Below, one piece after another: positions 22,166 to 34,700 of a stretch of 64,000 bases of DNA. The notes below the pieces were generated by a model, which saw only the letters and a list, made by a program, of their open reading frames with translations, was not told the origin of the DNA and searched no databases. The stretch comes from Posidonia oceanica (taxonomy: Eukaryota > Streptophyta > Magnoliopsida > Alismatales > Posidoniaceae), in NCBI GenBank assembly GCA_037176725.1, contig JAZBRS010000011.1:7874001-7938000 (forward strand), read 5' to 3'. The translations under genes and the position numbers were made by a program. The number at the start of each line of letters is the position of its first letter. The first letter of the stretch is position 1.

Positions 22166-23491
22166 TCAGCAACCTCGGGAGGGAGGTGCTAGGCCTGCTC
22201 CTACACCGCTGGCGCTACCCAGGCGTCTCTAGCTGCATGCTCCCCTACCTTGGCATGGCCATTCTGACTGACCTAAGAAAACAGGAGGCTCAAGATATGG
22301 GACAACAAAGGGGGCTAGAGCGAATTCGATGAGGCCAGAGGGATCCATCGGGGGAGAATTAAAGTCAAGGGCACTGTGATTGACTCCTGAGGACCCGGCA
22401 CCCTCGAAGCTCGCAAATCTAAGCGAGGGATGGTCGAGTAGACCAAAGTATGCCGGTGCTGGCGGAGGTGTTGGGTCTGCCTCCTGCACGCTGACGCGAA
22501 GAATCCCTCGGTTAATGAGGCACTGGACGGCGTCCCGTAAGGTGTGGCAGTGACCAGTCGAGTGCCTCGGGGCTTGGTGGAAACTACAGAATAGATGAGC
22601 TCAATACCACGCCGGGAGTGGATTCGGTAGTGGACGAATCTCGGGCAGTGTCAAGAGATGAACAACCTTGGGGAAAAAGGAACTGAGTGACTCGCCCAAG
22701 GGAGTGAAGTTAGAAAGCCAGCATTGGGCATGCTTCCCTTTGGGCTACGACTCCTAAGGTGTAGGGAGTGCAGGCAGTGTAAGGCGACTAGGGGGCACGA
22801 CCAGAAATGGTGCCGAAGGTGCAGGGGTAGAGGGCGCAAGAGCGGATAACTGGCACTGCATGGCCTGAGCTAGGGCCTGCATTTCCTAAGCCAGCCGGGA
22901 GATGGACCGGACCTGCTGAGCTAGGGCTGCCAGGGCAGGGGAGTCAAGGGCTGCAGGGAACACAAAGGACTCCAAGGTGGGTGAAGACGGGCCAGGTAGG
23001 GCCAACAAAGGTGGCAAGGCAGGGGAACCTAAGGAGGTAAGCGTAGATGCCTCAACACGAGGACCCAAGGCTGGACGCGAAGGGGACGAAGGTACATCCG
23101 ACAGTGGACGCGACACCACAGCGAGGGAGAGAGGCGATACCCCGGCGTGGGATACCACAGACGATCCCCGAGGCAGGGGAGCAGACCGGCCAGGCAGAAG
23201 GGTAACAACTGTGGGCTTAGAAGGCACAATTGAAGGACAAAGAAGCTAGCCCACAAAGAGGGGAGGCACCGGACTGCTCGGTCCACCGGTGCCAGGTGAA
23301 AGCAGGGACGGATCCTGCGCCTCAGCATAAGGTGCCACAAGCAGAGGGAAGGCAAGGGTAGCTGGACCAGGGAGCGCTCCTGGAGGAGGTTCCTGGAGAA
23401 ACGGGCGGATGCCGACCAGGAGACGAAGGGAGGACTGATCATCAACCCTGGCATCCGCGGGAGGTGACGAGCCAAAGGATGGATCCCCCAT
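22163..23491 (-). pseudogene. gag: Degenerate gag-like frame of element E
   Basis: It starts at the Met of MGDPSFGSSPPAD (ATG at 23491, minus). The frame continues through TAG stops at 23246-23248 and 22886-22888. It is rich in Pro, Ser, Ala and Leu and lacks a visible zinc knuckle or capsid core. Assignment to gag rests on its place just after the leader, as for B's gag. Rejected alternative: a host proline-rich protein, because it lies between a primer-binding site and element arrays. Confidence 0.5.
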
Positions 23492-25270
23492 GGTAATGGA
23501 GAAGATCCAGAAAAGCAAGATAGGGAGTAGGACAGTCAGAAACTGTATGCAAGGATAGGGAGCAGGTACAACACGAAGACGCGCAATTGGGCATGGCTCG
23601 AGACCTGGGAAAACAAACAAAACAGTTAGGTAGCTGCAAAGTTGTTTAGTTGTGGCATGAATGGCATACATGCAAATGAATGTCGTAAAATGCGCTCTCT
23701 CACCATGCATGTCCTGAGTAGGTGGCCTACTCGGAGTCACTCATGAGTATGGCATTTATTGAGTCCAGGTCAGAAAGTAAGGTCACCATTCTAAATCCTG
23801 ACCAAAGCTCAGGCAGTGAACGGGTGGTGCTTTTGGAGCCTCGACCTGGCCAAAAGCACAGGTTGTACCCTTGACTAACACCAACACGACCCCTGACAAG
23901 GGGGGGCAAAATGACCAACTCACTCTGCACCAAAGTGGTGGAACGAGAGGCCGAAACTATCCTTCGCAGACTGTAGGTAGACTCAGAGGAGAGAATGCAT
24001 GCTTTCTAGTATGACCAAACATGCAATATGCTTTAGGGCTTTTTACTTGCGTATTATTAACCAAGGGGGAAAATTGCAAGTTTAGCTCTAATTGTACTTA
24101 AATGTTAAATGTTGGCTTTATTGTTGTTTTTAAATTAAGCCAGAGGGGAGCAAACAGGTTTCTAATATCCTAACATGGCAAAAGCATGAAGGGGAAAGAA
24201 ACAAGAAGTCATGGCATGCAGACAATCGTACAACAAGGCAAAACCAACACAACAAGTGAAAGTTAAAAGCCCGAAGTAAAATGCGAATGCCAAAAAGGTG
24301 GCATGCATGCACTCATGCGAATGATATGCTTTCTAGCATGCTCTCTCTCACCGATCTAGTGTGTCCTAGTAGGTTATCTACTTTGGACTCCCACAAGTGT
24401 ATGGGTCACCGACTCGGTCAGAAAGTAAGGCTCCCGTCTAGACCCTAGCCAGAGCTCAGGTATAACAGGTGGCGCGTTAGTGGCCTTGACCCTGCCGAAG
24501 CATGGGCTGTACCCTCTAGTAGCACCGACACGACCCCTGACAAGGGGGGATAGACCGATCAACTCGCCCTGTACCAAAGTAGCTGAACGAGAGCCCGGGA
24601 CTGTCCTTCTCAGACTGATAGGTGGACTCAGATGAGAAGATGCATGCCCTATATGATGATTCATGCAAAATAATTAAAGTTTTTTATCTTGCATGTTTTA
24701 TTAACCCAAAGGGGGTGAATGTGTGTTGGCGTCTCTAGTTGCTCCTAGATTTGACTTTTACTTGCTATTTTTATTTCCTAAGGGGAGAGAACAACCAGTC
24801 TCTAGTTGTCCTTAGGCCTAATGCAAAAAGGGGAAGAAAAACACCCAAACATGGCAAGCAAACAACATACAATCACTGCAAAAGGCATGGGCATGGTATG
24901 TGCATGTGTATGTGGACATGACAGTGAAAAGAAAAACACTTGTCACATCAAAAGGCAGATACGCATGGAATGTGCATATATATGTGGACATGACAGTGAA
25001 AAGAAAAACACTTGTCACATCAAAAGGCAGACACGCATGGCATGTGCTTGTGGGGTGGCATAGCAACTGTGTAGAACAAAGCATTTACCACTCAAAAAGC
25101 ATGCATAATGTGACAAGCAAGTATTTAAACATGTATAATGCGTAAATAAAGCAAGTAAAGGCAATGTAAGCAATAAGGCAGGCAAATAGGCATAAAGCAA
25201 GTAGTAAAGCAAGGCAAGGCAAGCACAAGTGAAAAACCATGCAAGCGAAAAGCCAAAATGAAAGCCAGAG
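23492..25270 (-). other. Duplicated leader of element E
   Basis: A block of about 270-315 bp occurs twice (about 23735-24000 and 24345-24660) and once in element B (about 57415-57740). It begins near GAGTCC, contains CCCCT/AGGGG with loop TGTC, and ends near ACCTACTAGGACACACTAG. B's copy lies between primer-binding site and gag, which defines it as leader. A 69-bp direct repeat (about 24902-25040) has TGACAGTG/CACTTGTCA arms. Confidence 0.75.
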
Positions 25271-25294
25271 TCTGAATCCCCAGCGGAGTCGCCA
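25271..25294 (-). other. Primer-binding site of element E
   Basis: On the minus strand it reads TGGCGACTCCGCTGGGGATT, three bases after the LTR end. It is complementary to a tRNA 3' end, perhaps tRNA-Arg as reported for Ogre; the exact tRNA is not verified. Confidence 0.85.
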
Positions 25295-26202
25295 GCCTGT
25301 GAATGCCTGATCCTGTAGATCCAGGCCAGAGGAGGGTCCGAGCAGCAGGAGAGGAACTTCACGGATAGCGACGCAAAGAAGGAAAGCAAACATAAGACAA
25401 AACAGAGTCGCCACCTAGTCTATTCAATCGGGAGACGGGAAAAACAGAGGAAAGCATAGAAAACATGCAGATGAATGCAATGCTATGCAAAATGATTGAC
25501 TCGTGCCAAGGACGAGGGCAAAACGGTCATTGCAGGTCCAAAGAAAGGGTAAGGACTCCTATTACATGCAGGGAAGGTGTTAGACACCCCCAACACGCCC
25601 GAGGAATCGGTCTTTCTTGGCTAATTGCTTGCATTTGCAGGAATTTCGACAATGAATGCCTTTAACTGTATGCCCAGGGACGAGGAATGCTATGCCATGC
25701 TTTAATGCCTAGATGCCTGAATGCCATGCATGGGAAATTAAACGTGCAGCCTATGTGCTCAGCAGCGCTGCTTGTGTTCTGGACTGGGCCAACCCTGGTT
25801 CGTGAGAACTCCAGGCAGTAAGCATCACTGCCCTAATGCAAATGCAGGCGACAAAACAAAACGTCGATAAAACCACACAATGCAAGTACAACATGCAAAG
25901 GAGAAAGGAAACAAAGGCGGAAAAGCCAAATAAAACCACATGATGGGAGCGTCAAACAGGCAAAGGGGAAAGAAGACGGAATCGATAAATCGAGTAAAAA
26001 CCACACGATGCAAGCGTATGCAAAGGGGAAAGAAAACCGACACAGAAAACCACAGGAAAGCAGGTGATGTAAGGCGCAAAATCGGAAACAGGGGTCCGGC
26101 AGCATGCATAGGTGTCAAAGCATGTGTCGGAGGCAATAAAATGTGGAAAACGACGGCCAAAACAAAATAGGCACTTAAAAACTGGATTCAGCCAACTGTA
26201 AG

Positions 26203-27443
26203 TGTTGGACGCAGCAATTACCTGCATCCAAAGTTGGACGCAGGACCAGAGGGTGTCCAATGCTTAAAGAAGGAGAACAGTAGAAACATGCAATCTGGAA
26301 AACCATACATTCTAGATGTATGAATGCGATGCAAATGCAATGAAGCAGTATAGGACATGAAGATCATGCTAGGCAGTCAAGGCAACCAATCAGAAATGAT
26401 TTAAGAGCAAGATACAAGCATAGAACATGATTTAAACATTGCAAGATGTTGGATGCCAGAAAGTAGGGCGTCCAACATTGGACGCAAGAGGGCTCTGCGT
26501 CCAACACAAGGCAAACAGCAGCTCAACAAAATAGCATGCAAACGATAGAGGAAACACCATGGCATACATTTAAATTACTATAAACAAGTGTAGGCTAAGC
26601 ATGCATACATGGATCATACAAAAAAATCCAAGAAGGAAAGCATCTGCAAAGCATGCACAGAGGAAACACAACCAGTGTGTTGGACGCAAGCACCACCTGC
26701 GTCCTATGTAGGACGCCAGCAGTAACTGCGTCCAACACAAGGGAAGGCACAGACATGAAAGAACCTGCATAAAACCTCTGATGAAAAGGCCAAGCAAACT
26801 TGGGAACAGTTGCCAAAGGGGCTAGATACAACCATACATGCATGGATCAAATGAACTCAAAGGATAATAACGCCATGCAAGCATCATGGCAAGAGCAATT
26901 AAGCAGAAATGTAGGATGCAGAGTACATCTGCGTCCAACATAGGACGTAGAGTGTACCTGCATCCAACACATAAAAGATGCAAAACAATCTGCAAGGAGG
27001 AACTGAGCTCAAAACCCACTCAAATATGCATGCAAGCTACTGAAAGCGGGCTAAACCAAGGCATGCAACCATAGATCAAACATGTATCAAAAATAAATAC
27101 AACATTCAAGTATTAAAATACATGTAAGCTAACAGAGGCATAGGACGCTGGATACACCAGTGTCCAACGTAGGACGCGATGCAGTCCAGCATCCAACACT
27201 GAAGAACAGCAAAGGTAACCAGAGGCAAAAACATGGATCTGAGCTAGGATCGAAGCATGATACAGGCATGATAGCAACTGGAAGTATGGAAGAAAGTATG
27301 CAACATTAATCCATAGATAAAAGCATCCAGATCATGGCAATATAGAAGCAAAAATAAAACAAAATAAATAAAACACCTGTAGGGTGTTGGACGCTACCTC
27401 AGGGCATGTCCAACATTGGACGCACTAGCATGTGCGTCCAACA
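26203..27443. repeat. Six nested-palindrome modules at about 230-245 bp spacing
   Basis: Modules are at 26203-26262, 26447-26506, 26678-26737, 26910-26969, 27139-27198 and 27385-27443. Each is 59-60 bp: outer arms TGTTGGACGC/GCGTCCAACA enclose inner arms of the same type. Inter-module DNA is only weakly similar, so the palindromes are the conserved part of an old tandem repeat. Confidence 0.9.
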
Positions 27444-28279
27444 GGTTAGGAAGTTTCCTGGCCAAGGACAGTGGCCAAATCAGCCAAAAATCCCAAAGTG
27501 ACTTACTAGGAAGCAAGAGTGGGTGACGACGAGCAAGTCCATATGCTTGGCGGCAGAAATGGGTGAGTGGAATGCTCCACCCACCTCCTCCTCCTTACGG
27601 CCGGTGGCCGAGGCTATTCCGGCCAACCAAGGGGATATGTGTGTGTGTGCACTACCCTATCATGCTACTACATGCACGAGCTAGCTAGGGGTGAAGAAAA
27701 CTTACCTGGTCATGGCTTTCAGGGTTGTATTTGCACTTCGCCGGCAATGAGGAAGAAGACGGTAGGGTAACTCCGGCGAGCTCTTCTGGGCATAAGGGAG
27801 GCTCAGGAGAGGTGGCTCAAGACTAGGGAGTGATCGAGGGAGATCGCACAAGGTCTCAGAACTCTCAATTTTCCAGGAGGTCGGGTGTGTAGTGCTGCTG
27901 AACTCTCTGAAGTGTTGGGTTCTGGAGGTGTTTTGTTGGGTTGTCTGTGAAGGTTGCAGAGGTGGCAGAGGTCGTGGCAGGCTTTGGCAGGGTCGTGGTG
28001 AGTGGGGAAGCCATGCGGGGTGTCAAGCGAGTTAGTGGGATGCCAAGAGGTGGACGGAAAAGTCTTGGTGCGGCAAAGCGTAGGCGACTGGCTTAGTGAG
28101 GGTGTGGTGAGCGGGAGACGCACCAGTGGGGGAGTGGACACCGTGGCAGGCCGAGTTACTGGCCTTGGTGCATAGTGGGGGTGAGTAAGTGGTCGAGGAG
28201 ACTGGTAATAAGTGTAGGTGGACGGAGGAGAGGACAGGCGATGAGCCAGAGGCTACAGTTGCCGGTGCAACTCTCGACT

Positions 28280-28339
28280 CGTTGGACGCTGGCATAGAGC
28301 GTATCCAACGTTGGACGCTGCCAATGCCAGCGTCCAACG
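28280..28339. repeat. Seventh nested-palindrome module
   Basis: Outer arms CGTTGGACGCTGGCA and TGCCAGCGTCCAACG pair perfectly over 15 bp. The centre holds TCCAACGTTGGA, a perfect 12-bp palindrome. It lies about 0.9 kb from the sixth module, in the same LTR. Confidence 0.9.
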
Positions 28340-28517
28340 AGCCTAGGAGGCCAAAGGCTTGTTTTTTGGTTTTTGGCCTTGGTTAAGTGTGGGTAGGGGT
28401 TTGGTGATGTTTTAGGATGGGTTTAGGTGGGTTTTAGGGAGAGAGCCATCTCAATGTCCGAGCGAGCTTGTAGGTGTATCCACCGTCTTCCAGGCTGTCA
28501 AAAATGGGGTGTCTACA

Positions 28518-29036
28518 GCAGCAGACTGAGCACTGTTTTGCATTGGTTTTATCATGATCCTCATTTTCTTGCATCTAGATCTGTATTTCCATCATGTTTC
28601 ACACACATTTGCATGGCATTTAGCATCAAGCATCCTTCTCTAGGCATACATTAATTAGCATTCTCATTACCTACATTAGCCACACATGCGAGTGATCAAG
28701 CCTAGAAAGACCGACTTGTCAGGTGTATGGGGGTGCCTAACACCTTCTCCATGCATAATAGGAGTTTGGGATGCAATGACCAATGTGTTTCATCCATTGG
28801 CACGGATCATTTTATTTTCAACATTGCATACATACCATGTTTTGCATTCGGTTTTCCTTGTCTTTCGATTTTAATTGACTAGGTGGCAACTGCGTTGTCT
28901 TATCTTTTTGTTTCTTAGCATTCGGTGTTTTTCAAGTCGAGTCCTCCTTAGATGCACCACTCTGTCGTGACTTTATTGGTTCATACATGTGGCTTACGGT
29001 CGCGTGCACGGTTCCCCTGTTGCCGGCATGGTCACA
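28518..29036 (+). mobile_element. LTR 3' fragment F interrupted by element E
   Basis: It carries the U5 stem-loop in a divergent form (28723-28756), a primer-binding-site fossil (TGGCAACTGCG at 28884) and the end GGCATGGTCACA. No primer-binding site follows, so it is a 3' or solo LTR remnant. Its 5' part would lie left of element E. Confidence 0.75.
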
Positions 29037-29847
29037 CCATCTTTATTAGACAACAAAGCTGAGGCCAAGGCTTGTTATCCACCACCTAAATTTTGTTCCT
29101 TGCAGGTTGTTTCTTTCCTTGTTTCATTATATTCTCTGGACTAGGGGCAAGGGGCACCCTAGATAGAATGACAGTTTTGTTGAGGTTTGGCAAGAAGTTA
29201 CTGAGATGTGTTGGACGCAATATTTCATACGTCTTACATTAAACACTGAGAATTATAGTGTCTAACAATGCAGTTTGAGTAAAAAAACTCATGTGTAAGA
29301 CACTAAGAATATTGCATCTTACGTTGGACGTGTCCAAATCTGCGTCCAACACTTATCAACAACTTAAGTTGCTGAACTTCACTGTGGGGACCCCAAATCC
29401 CTAAACAAAAGTCAAAATCGACTTCTACCAATTCCAGAGGCTTCTAAAAGTTGAAATTCACGTGTGGGCACTGGTTTCATATTTCTTTGACCTCTGAGCA
29501 TTCCAGAATCACTTGTTGTGGCTTTTATCAAGTTCATAACTCATTAAGGCGACGACAACCCTGTAAATTGGTTTTAAAGTGTGCAGGTGAAATTGGCCTT
29601 CACATGTTATTACACGTGAATAAGCTTCTTTCAAGTTAATTTGAATTAAAGGCCATTATTTGATGTTTGTTCTCTAGTCATTGGTTATTTTAGTCCATTT
29701 TAAACTCTGGGAAAGGTAAGAAAAAGGAAGTATTTGATATGTTTGGTAAGTGTGTAGGGAATTTTCATCATTTATAAATACAATTGTTTTACCAAAATCA
29801 TCAGGGCATACCCCTGAGGTACAAGTGTAGAAACGAAAAAAGACTAG
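29037..29847. other. Non-coding flank with two degenerate nested palindromes
   Basis: No gene was seen. Two 58-59 bp modules (29209-29267 and 29294-29351) begin TGTTGGACGC or TGTAAGACAC and end GTGTCTAACA or GCGTCCAACA. They are the same class as those in E's LTR but more decayed. Confidence 0.7.
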
Positions 29848-31770
29848 CTACGTACCACTCTCTCCTTCACCCTCGGGTGCTGAAGGAGGAGCTACTGGAG
29901 GCTGAGTTGGCTGATGCACTGAACCACCTGAAGAAGCCTGGGATGTAGCTCGAGACCCCTCAACTGGTGGGTGACAACTGCCAGAACGATGTCTCGACAC
30001 AGACATCGGAGGAAGAGGAACTGGACGACCGGAGGCAACACTACCACGGCAGGCCTCTAGCCTGTAGTGCTTCACCTCACCCTCAAGCTGAGCTATGATG
30101 ACGTGACCCATTGTTAGCTCCTGCAAGCAAGGACAAAGAAGAAACATCAATCCATAACATAATCAGGAACAAGAAACAAAAGAAAAGAGGGACAAGTTAT
30201 ACCACCTAAGCTGCTGCCAACTATCACCACAGCTTAGCGACCTCAATGGATGAATCAACCACTGGCAAGGCCTACCTCTGCTCCATCAGCAACCCTCTCC
30301 TCCAAAGCCCAAAGGCGCTCCTCAGCAAGTCGGTGTGCCTCCTACTGTTATTGGCCTCGAGAAGACAACTCCCCCTCAAGGTGTAAAGCGTCCTCTGATG
30401 CACCCATCGCAGCCTGCTATAGTCCCTGAATCCGCTCATTCTGAAGAACAAGCGACTCCTCTAGTTGTGAGACCTGATCGCTGGCTCGATGGGACATCTC
30501 CCACTGAAGAGCATCAATTTGCAAAAGCTAGTGTTACAATCAAAATTGAATAAGAGATATAAAAGAAAACACACTATTATATTTACCGTGCCCTTAAGAC
30601 GGGAGATCTCCTTTGCATGATCTGGTGGCAAAGTAGAACTAGTCGAAGGCTACAAAAGAAAAGATACACTACAAGTCAACAATTATGCTATAAAAGTAAA
30701 TGCAAACCTGAGAAGTAGAGGCCCACAAATGCTCAACCTCCTCAGTAAACTCGACTATACGCCTCACTCGGTCTTGCTCACGTTGGCTGTATTCATCCAT
30801 AGTCCTTAGCTTCAAGGGGCAAGTTCAAATATGTTAGCCATCAAGAAATACAGATGTCACAATTTGAAACATAATGTTAAATACTTGCCACAATCTCCAT
30901 TTGTATCTGATGGGAGCGGACATACTCCTGCAACTCACCCATCGTCATCACTGCCACATTAGGAGCGGTGTCACCTATGGGAAAGTTCGATTGCCCTAGA
31001 AAGTGGGAGCAATGGAAGATCATAAGTTCGCTGAATTAAGCATCCATCCACCCAGCCCAAGCCAGCTCATCATCAACTGTAGCATCAGTAGGAGTCGAGG
31101 AACTGCCCTGAACCCAATCCAACAACTATGGGCTGTATGTCTCGACCCAATGGTAGGGATTCCTACCTCCTCCTTGTGTCTCGCGCCAGACTTGGAATGT
31201 GTGAGCTTGGGGCTGAATCTAACGATGCCCCAACTAGCAGAGTGCCCAACTGATTTGCAAGAAGTGCAATGGTTCCAGCAATGAATCCAGATGTCCCGGT
31301 CAAAGACAACCAGGTCGCGAGCTATCTAGGGAACATCCTTGTGCTCATCTTCGACATATGATCGCCAGATCACCTGAAAAGCTGAAAATGAATCAATAAA
31401 CCTGGAGCTCAATAAATATCGGAGGAGCCATGCATATGGAAAAGATACTACCTGAGTAGGGACCAGCATCTCAAAGAAGAGACGCCCGACATAGCCATGG
31501 CCAATAATCGCCTCAGGTGCACGATCAGCCTGACTCCAGTATAGTCCCCACGGGAAAGGCATCCCAGTCTCGGGAACCGAAGGTGGGATGAGCCTCAAAA
31601 AGGTGAAATGATCCCATACCCACATTTGCAAGCAGAACAAGAACAAATCATCAATCAAGTACAAAGAGAAACATATACTAAAGCTTAATGAAGAATAGAA
31701 AAAGCCTATACGGGATCTCTTATTCTTAAGGCACAGCAAACCAGGAAGACGGTTCATCTGCGGTTGCTTA

Positions 31771-34700
31771 GCACTGGTGGATGGGAACTAGACCATGGAA
31801 AGCACCATGAACCAAAACACCTCCTGACCCTCCATGCTGATCCTCTGCTGGAACATTCGAGGTTTAAATAATGTCGGGAAACTCCGTGCTATCAGAGATT
31901 ACACCCGCCGAAATAATTGTGATGTTATATGTCTACTGGAACATAAGCTCAAGAAGGATCTTGACTGTTTCCTTAATAGGCACTAGAACCATTTTGATGC
32001 TACTGATAATCTCTCCTTAGACCCTTCAGGGAGAATCCTTGTTCTGTGGAACAAGAACACGGTGAAGCTCATTAAAATTGCTGAAACCAGCCAATTCATC
32101 TAGTTCGAAGGATCTTCTCCCTCCACCCAGTCCAATTTCATTCTCTCTATTGTGTATGGAGCTAATGATGTTGGATCTCGACGGCAACTTTGGGTGGACC
32201 TACTCAAATCTCAGCCAACACTCTGTGGATTCTCACTAGGGACTTCAATTGTATTTGCAGCTACTCAGAGAAAAGGGGATCGACACTTCGGAATGCTTCA
32301 GCAATGACAGATTTCAATTCTTTCATTGAAGATGCTTCTCTAGTAGAAATGCCTACTATGGGATCAGAATATACTTGGTGCAACATGAACCAATCCTATC
32401 CTATTCAATTTTGACTAGATCGCACTCTTATCTCATCGAGCTGCCTGTCTCTATTTCCAAACTGCGCTGCCCATGTCGCTCCCAGGCTCTTGAGTGATCA
32501 TAACCCAATCCTCATTACTCTATCAACAGATAAAGGTCACGCCAACCACCTTTTCAAATTCTACAATCATTGCGCTTCTCACCCAAGTTTCCTCCCCATG
32601 GTTGCTAAATATTGGCGCTACCAAGTCCCTGGTAACCCTACGTATCGCTTCACAAGAAAGTAGCAAACTTTAGAGCTCATATAATTCCCTGGGCCAAGCA
32701 AGTCTTTGGTAATGCATCTGATAGAATTGAGAAATGCACACTCTCCCTTACTACTATCCACGATTCACTGAACTTTGATCCCACTAGTTTGGCCCTTCTT
32801 CAGGCTGAGGTGAACTACCGGTGCCAGCTCCTTGACCATCATTGGCAGGAGGAGCCGACTACGAAGCAACAATCTTGCATTCGCTGGCTTAGGGAAGGGG
32901 ATGCCAACACTAGTTTCTTTCATGCCTCCATTAAAGCTAGGAGAGCTAGAAAAACCATTCGAAATCTAGATGACAATGGTGACATCATAAATGACAACTC
33001 TAGAATTGTGTAGCTGTTTATGAGCCTCTTTAGACAACTCTTCAACCAGCATCACAACACTAGCAGCATCCCTCCAGATCTTATCCAGACATCCATTACT
33101 ACTAAGGACAACCAGGTGCTCTATGCACTTGTGTCCAGGGAAGAGCTATTTTCTGTCATCAAATGTCTAAGCCCAAATCGTGCTCCGGGTGTTGATGGTT
33201 TCAACGGAGCTTTTTATCGTGTTGCCCGGCCAATCATTGCCGATGACTTGCTCGTAGCTGTGAATAATTTTCTTAAAGCTAGCAAGCTACTAGTGCAAGT
33301 CAACCACACACTTATTTACCTTGTTCCGAAGAAGGCAATCCCTGCTACGGTTGATGATTATCCTCTAATCGCCCCTTGCAATGTTGTTTATCGCATTCTC
33401 TCCAAACTTTTGGCTAATAGGCTTAAGCTTCTCTTGCCAAAGCTTATTGACCTCAATAAGACTACCTTCATTCAGAGGTGAAGAATCACGAATTCTATTC
33501 TGCTAGCTCATGAACTATGCCATAATCTTCGCTCCTACTAGGGTTGGGCTTGAATGTGTATTAAATTGGACTTGAGCAAAGCTTTTGACTCCCTACATAG
33601 ACAGTTCATTTGCAATGCTCTCCTCAGCTTTGGTTTTGATAGTAAGTGGATTACTTGGCTGAAAGAATCAATGAACCCATCCTTTTCACTTCTCATCAAC
33701 GGTGAGCACATGCTATCTTTCTCTTCTTCCAATGGTGTTCGTCAAGGTGATCCGTTATCGCCATATATCTTTGTTCTTGCGATGCAAGTTCTGTTTGCTC
33801 TATTTAAGATAGCTGAGAGAACCAATGAACTTGATCCACTCTCCTGTTGTGCTATTTCTGTCTCTCACATTATATTCGCAGACGACCTGATGATCTTTTT
33901 GCGTGTAGATAAAAGAAATGCCCAAAGACTCAAATTACTTCTCGATGAATTTACCAACCTCTCAAGCTTGAACATCAATTTTCACAAGAGTGCTATATAT
34001 TTTGGTGGCTCTACGCAACACTGGCAATGGTCTCCTCTCACCTTGGTCTGAATGATGGTGAACTCCCTGTCAAGTACCTTGGGCTCCCTCTGATTTCAAA
34101 GAGACTCTCTGCAAGTGCCTGCACCCTGCTTATTCAAGCTATTGCACAGAGGCTTCAATCTTGGAAGGCCAAACTCCTCTCCTATGTTGGGCGGGTGGAA
34201 TTGATCAAATCGGTCCTGTCTGTGATGCATCTTTACTAGACTTCAGTCTTTATGCTCCCTGACAGTGTCCTTAAGGATATTGATAATAAGATGCTTTGTT
34301 TCCTCTGGTTTGGTCATGGTCCTAGAAATTGTGTCTTCATCTCCTGGAAAGATGTTTGTCAGCCAAAGGCAGAAGGGGGTCTGGGTATCAAGCACCTAAT
34401 TGATAGTAATTTTGTAGGTATCCTTCATCTTCTTTGGGAGGTTGAGACTAACAAGAATGCCCTTTGGGTGAAATGTGTTCAATGTAAATACAATCGTGGT
34501 GGTTCCATTTGGTGTGCTCGACCTCCCCAACACGCCTCCTGGGCTTGGTGGAGCATTTTTCGTGTTCGCCATCTCGCAGGTGGACTCTTGAACTACAATC
34601 TGGGCAACGGGAATCACACACTCTTCTTCCTGACCCCTGGCTCAACCACCAACCTCTACTCTTGTGTGCAGGAGACCGTCTTAGGCAAGACCTTGCCTGT

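Larger units (their letters stand above)
19571..28517 (-). mobile_element. Element E: partial Gypsy element, minus strand
   Basis: In minus orientation: 5' LTR (28517-25298), primer-binding site (25294-25271), leader with an internal duplication, gag-like frame (23491-about 22163), then palindromic motif arrays that in D and A lie downstream of PMD. D interrupts it at 19570. No pol or PMD was found between gag and the arrays, so E may be non-autonomous or deleted; the remainder is outside the window. Confidence 0.75.
25298..28517 (-). mobile_element. 5' LTR of element E, 3.2 kb
   Basis: On the minus strand it starts TGTAGACACCCCATTTTTGAC (28517) and ends GGCATTCACA (25298), three bases before the primer-binding site. 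It has the U5 stem-loop (25565-25597), double hairpin (25794-25833), primer-binding-site fossil (25405-25413), a donor-like CAG|GTAAGT (27705), and seven 60-bp palindromic modules. It lacks the long telo-box and pyrimidine zones of D. Confidence 0.9.
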
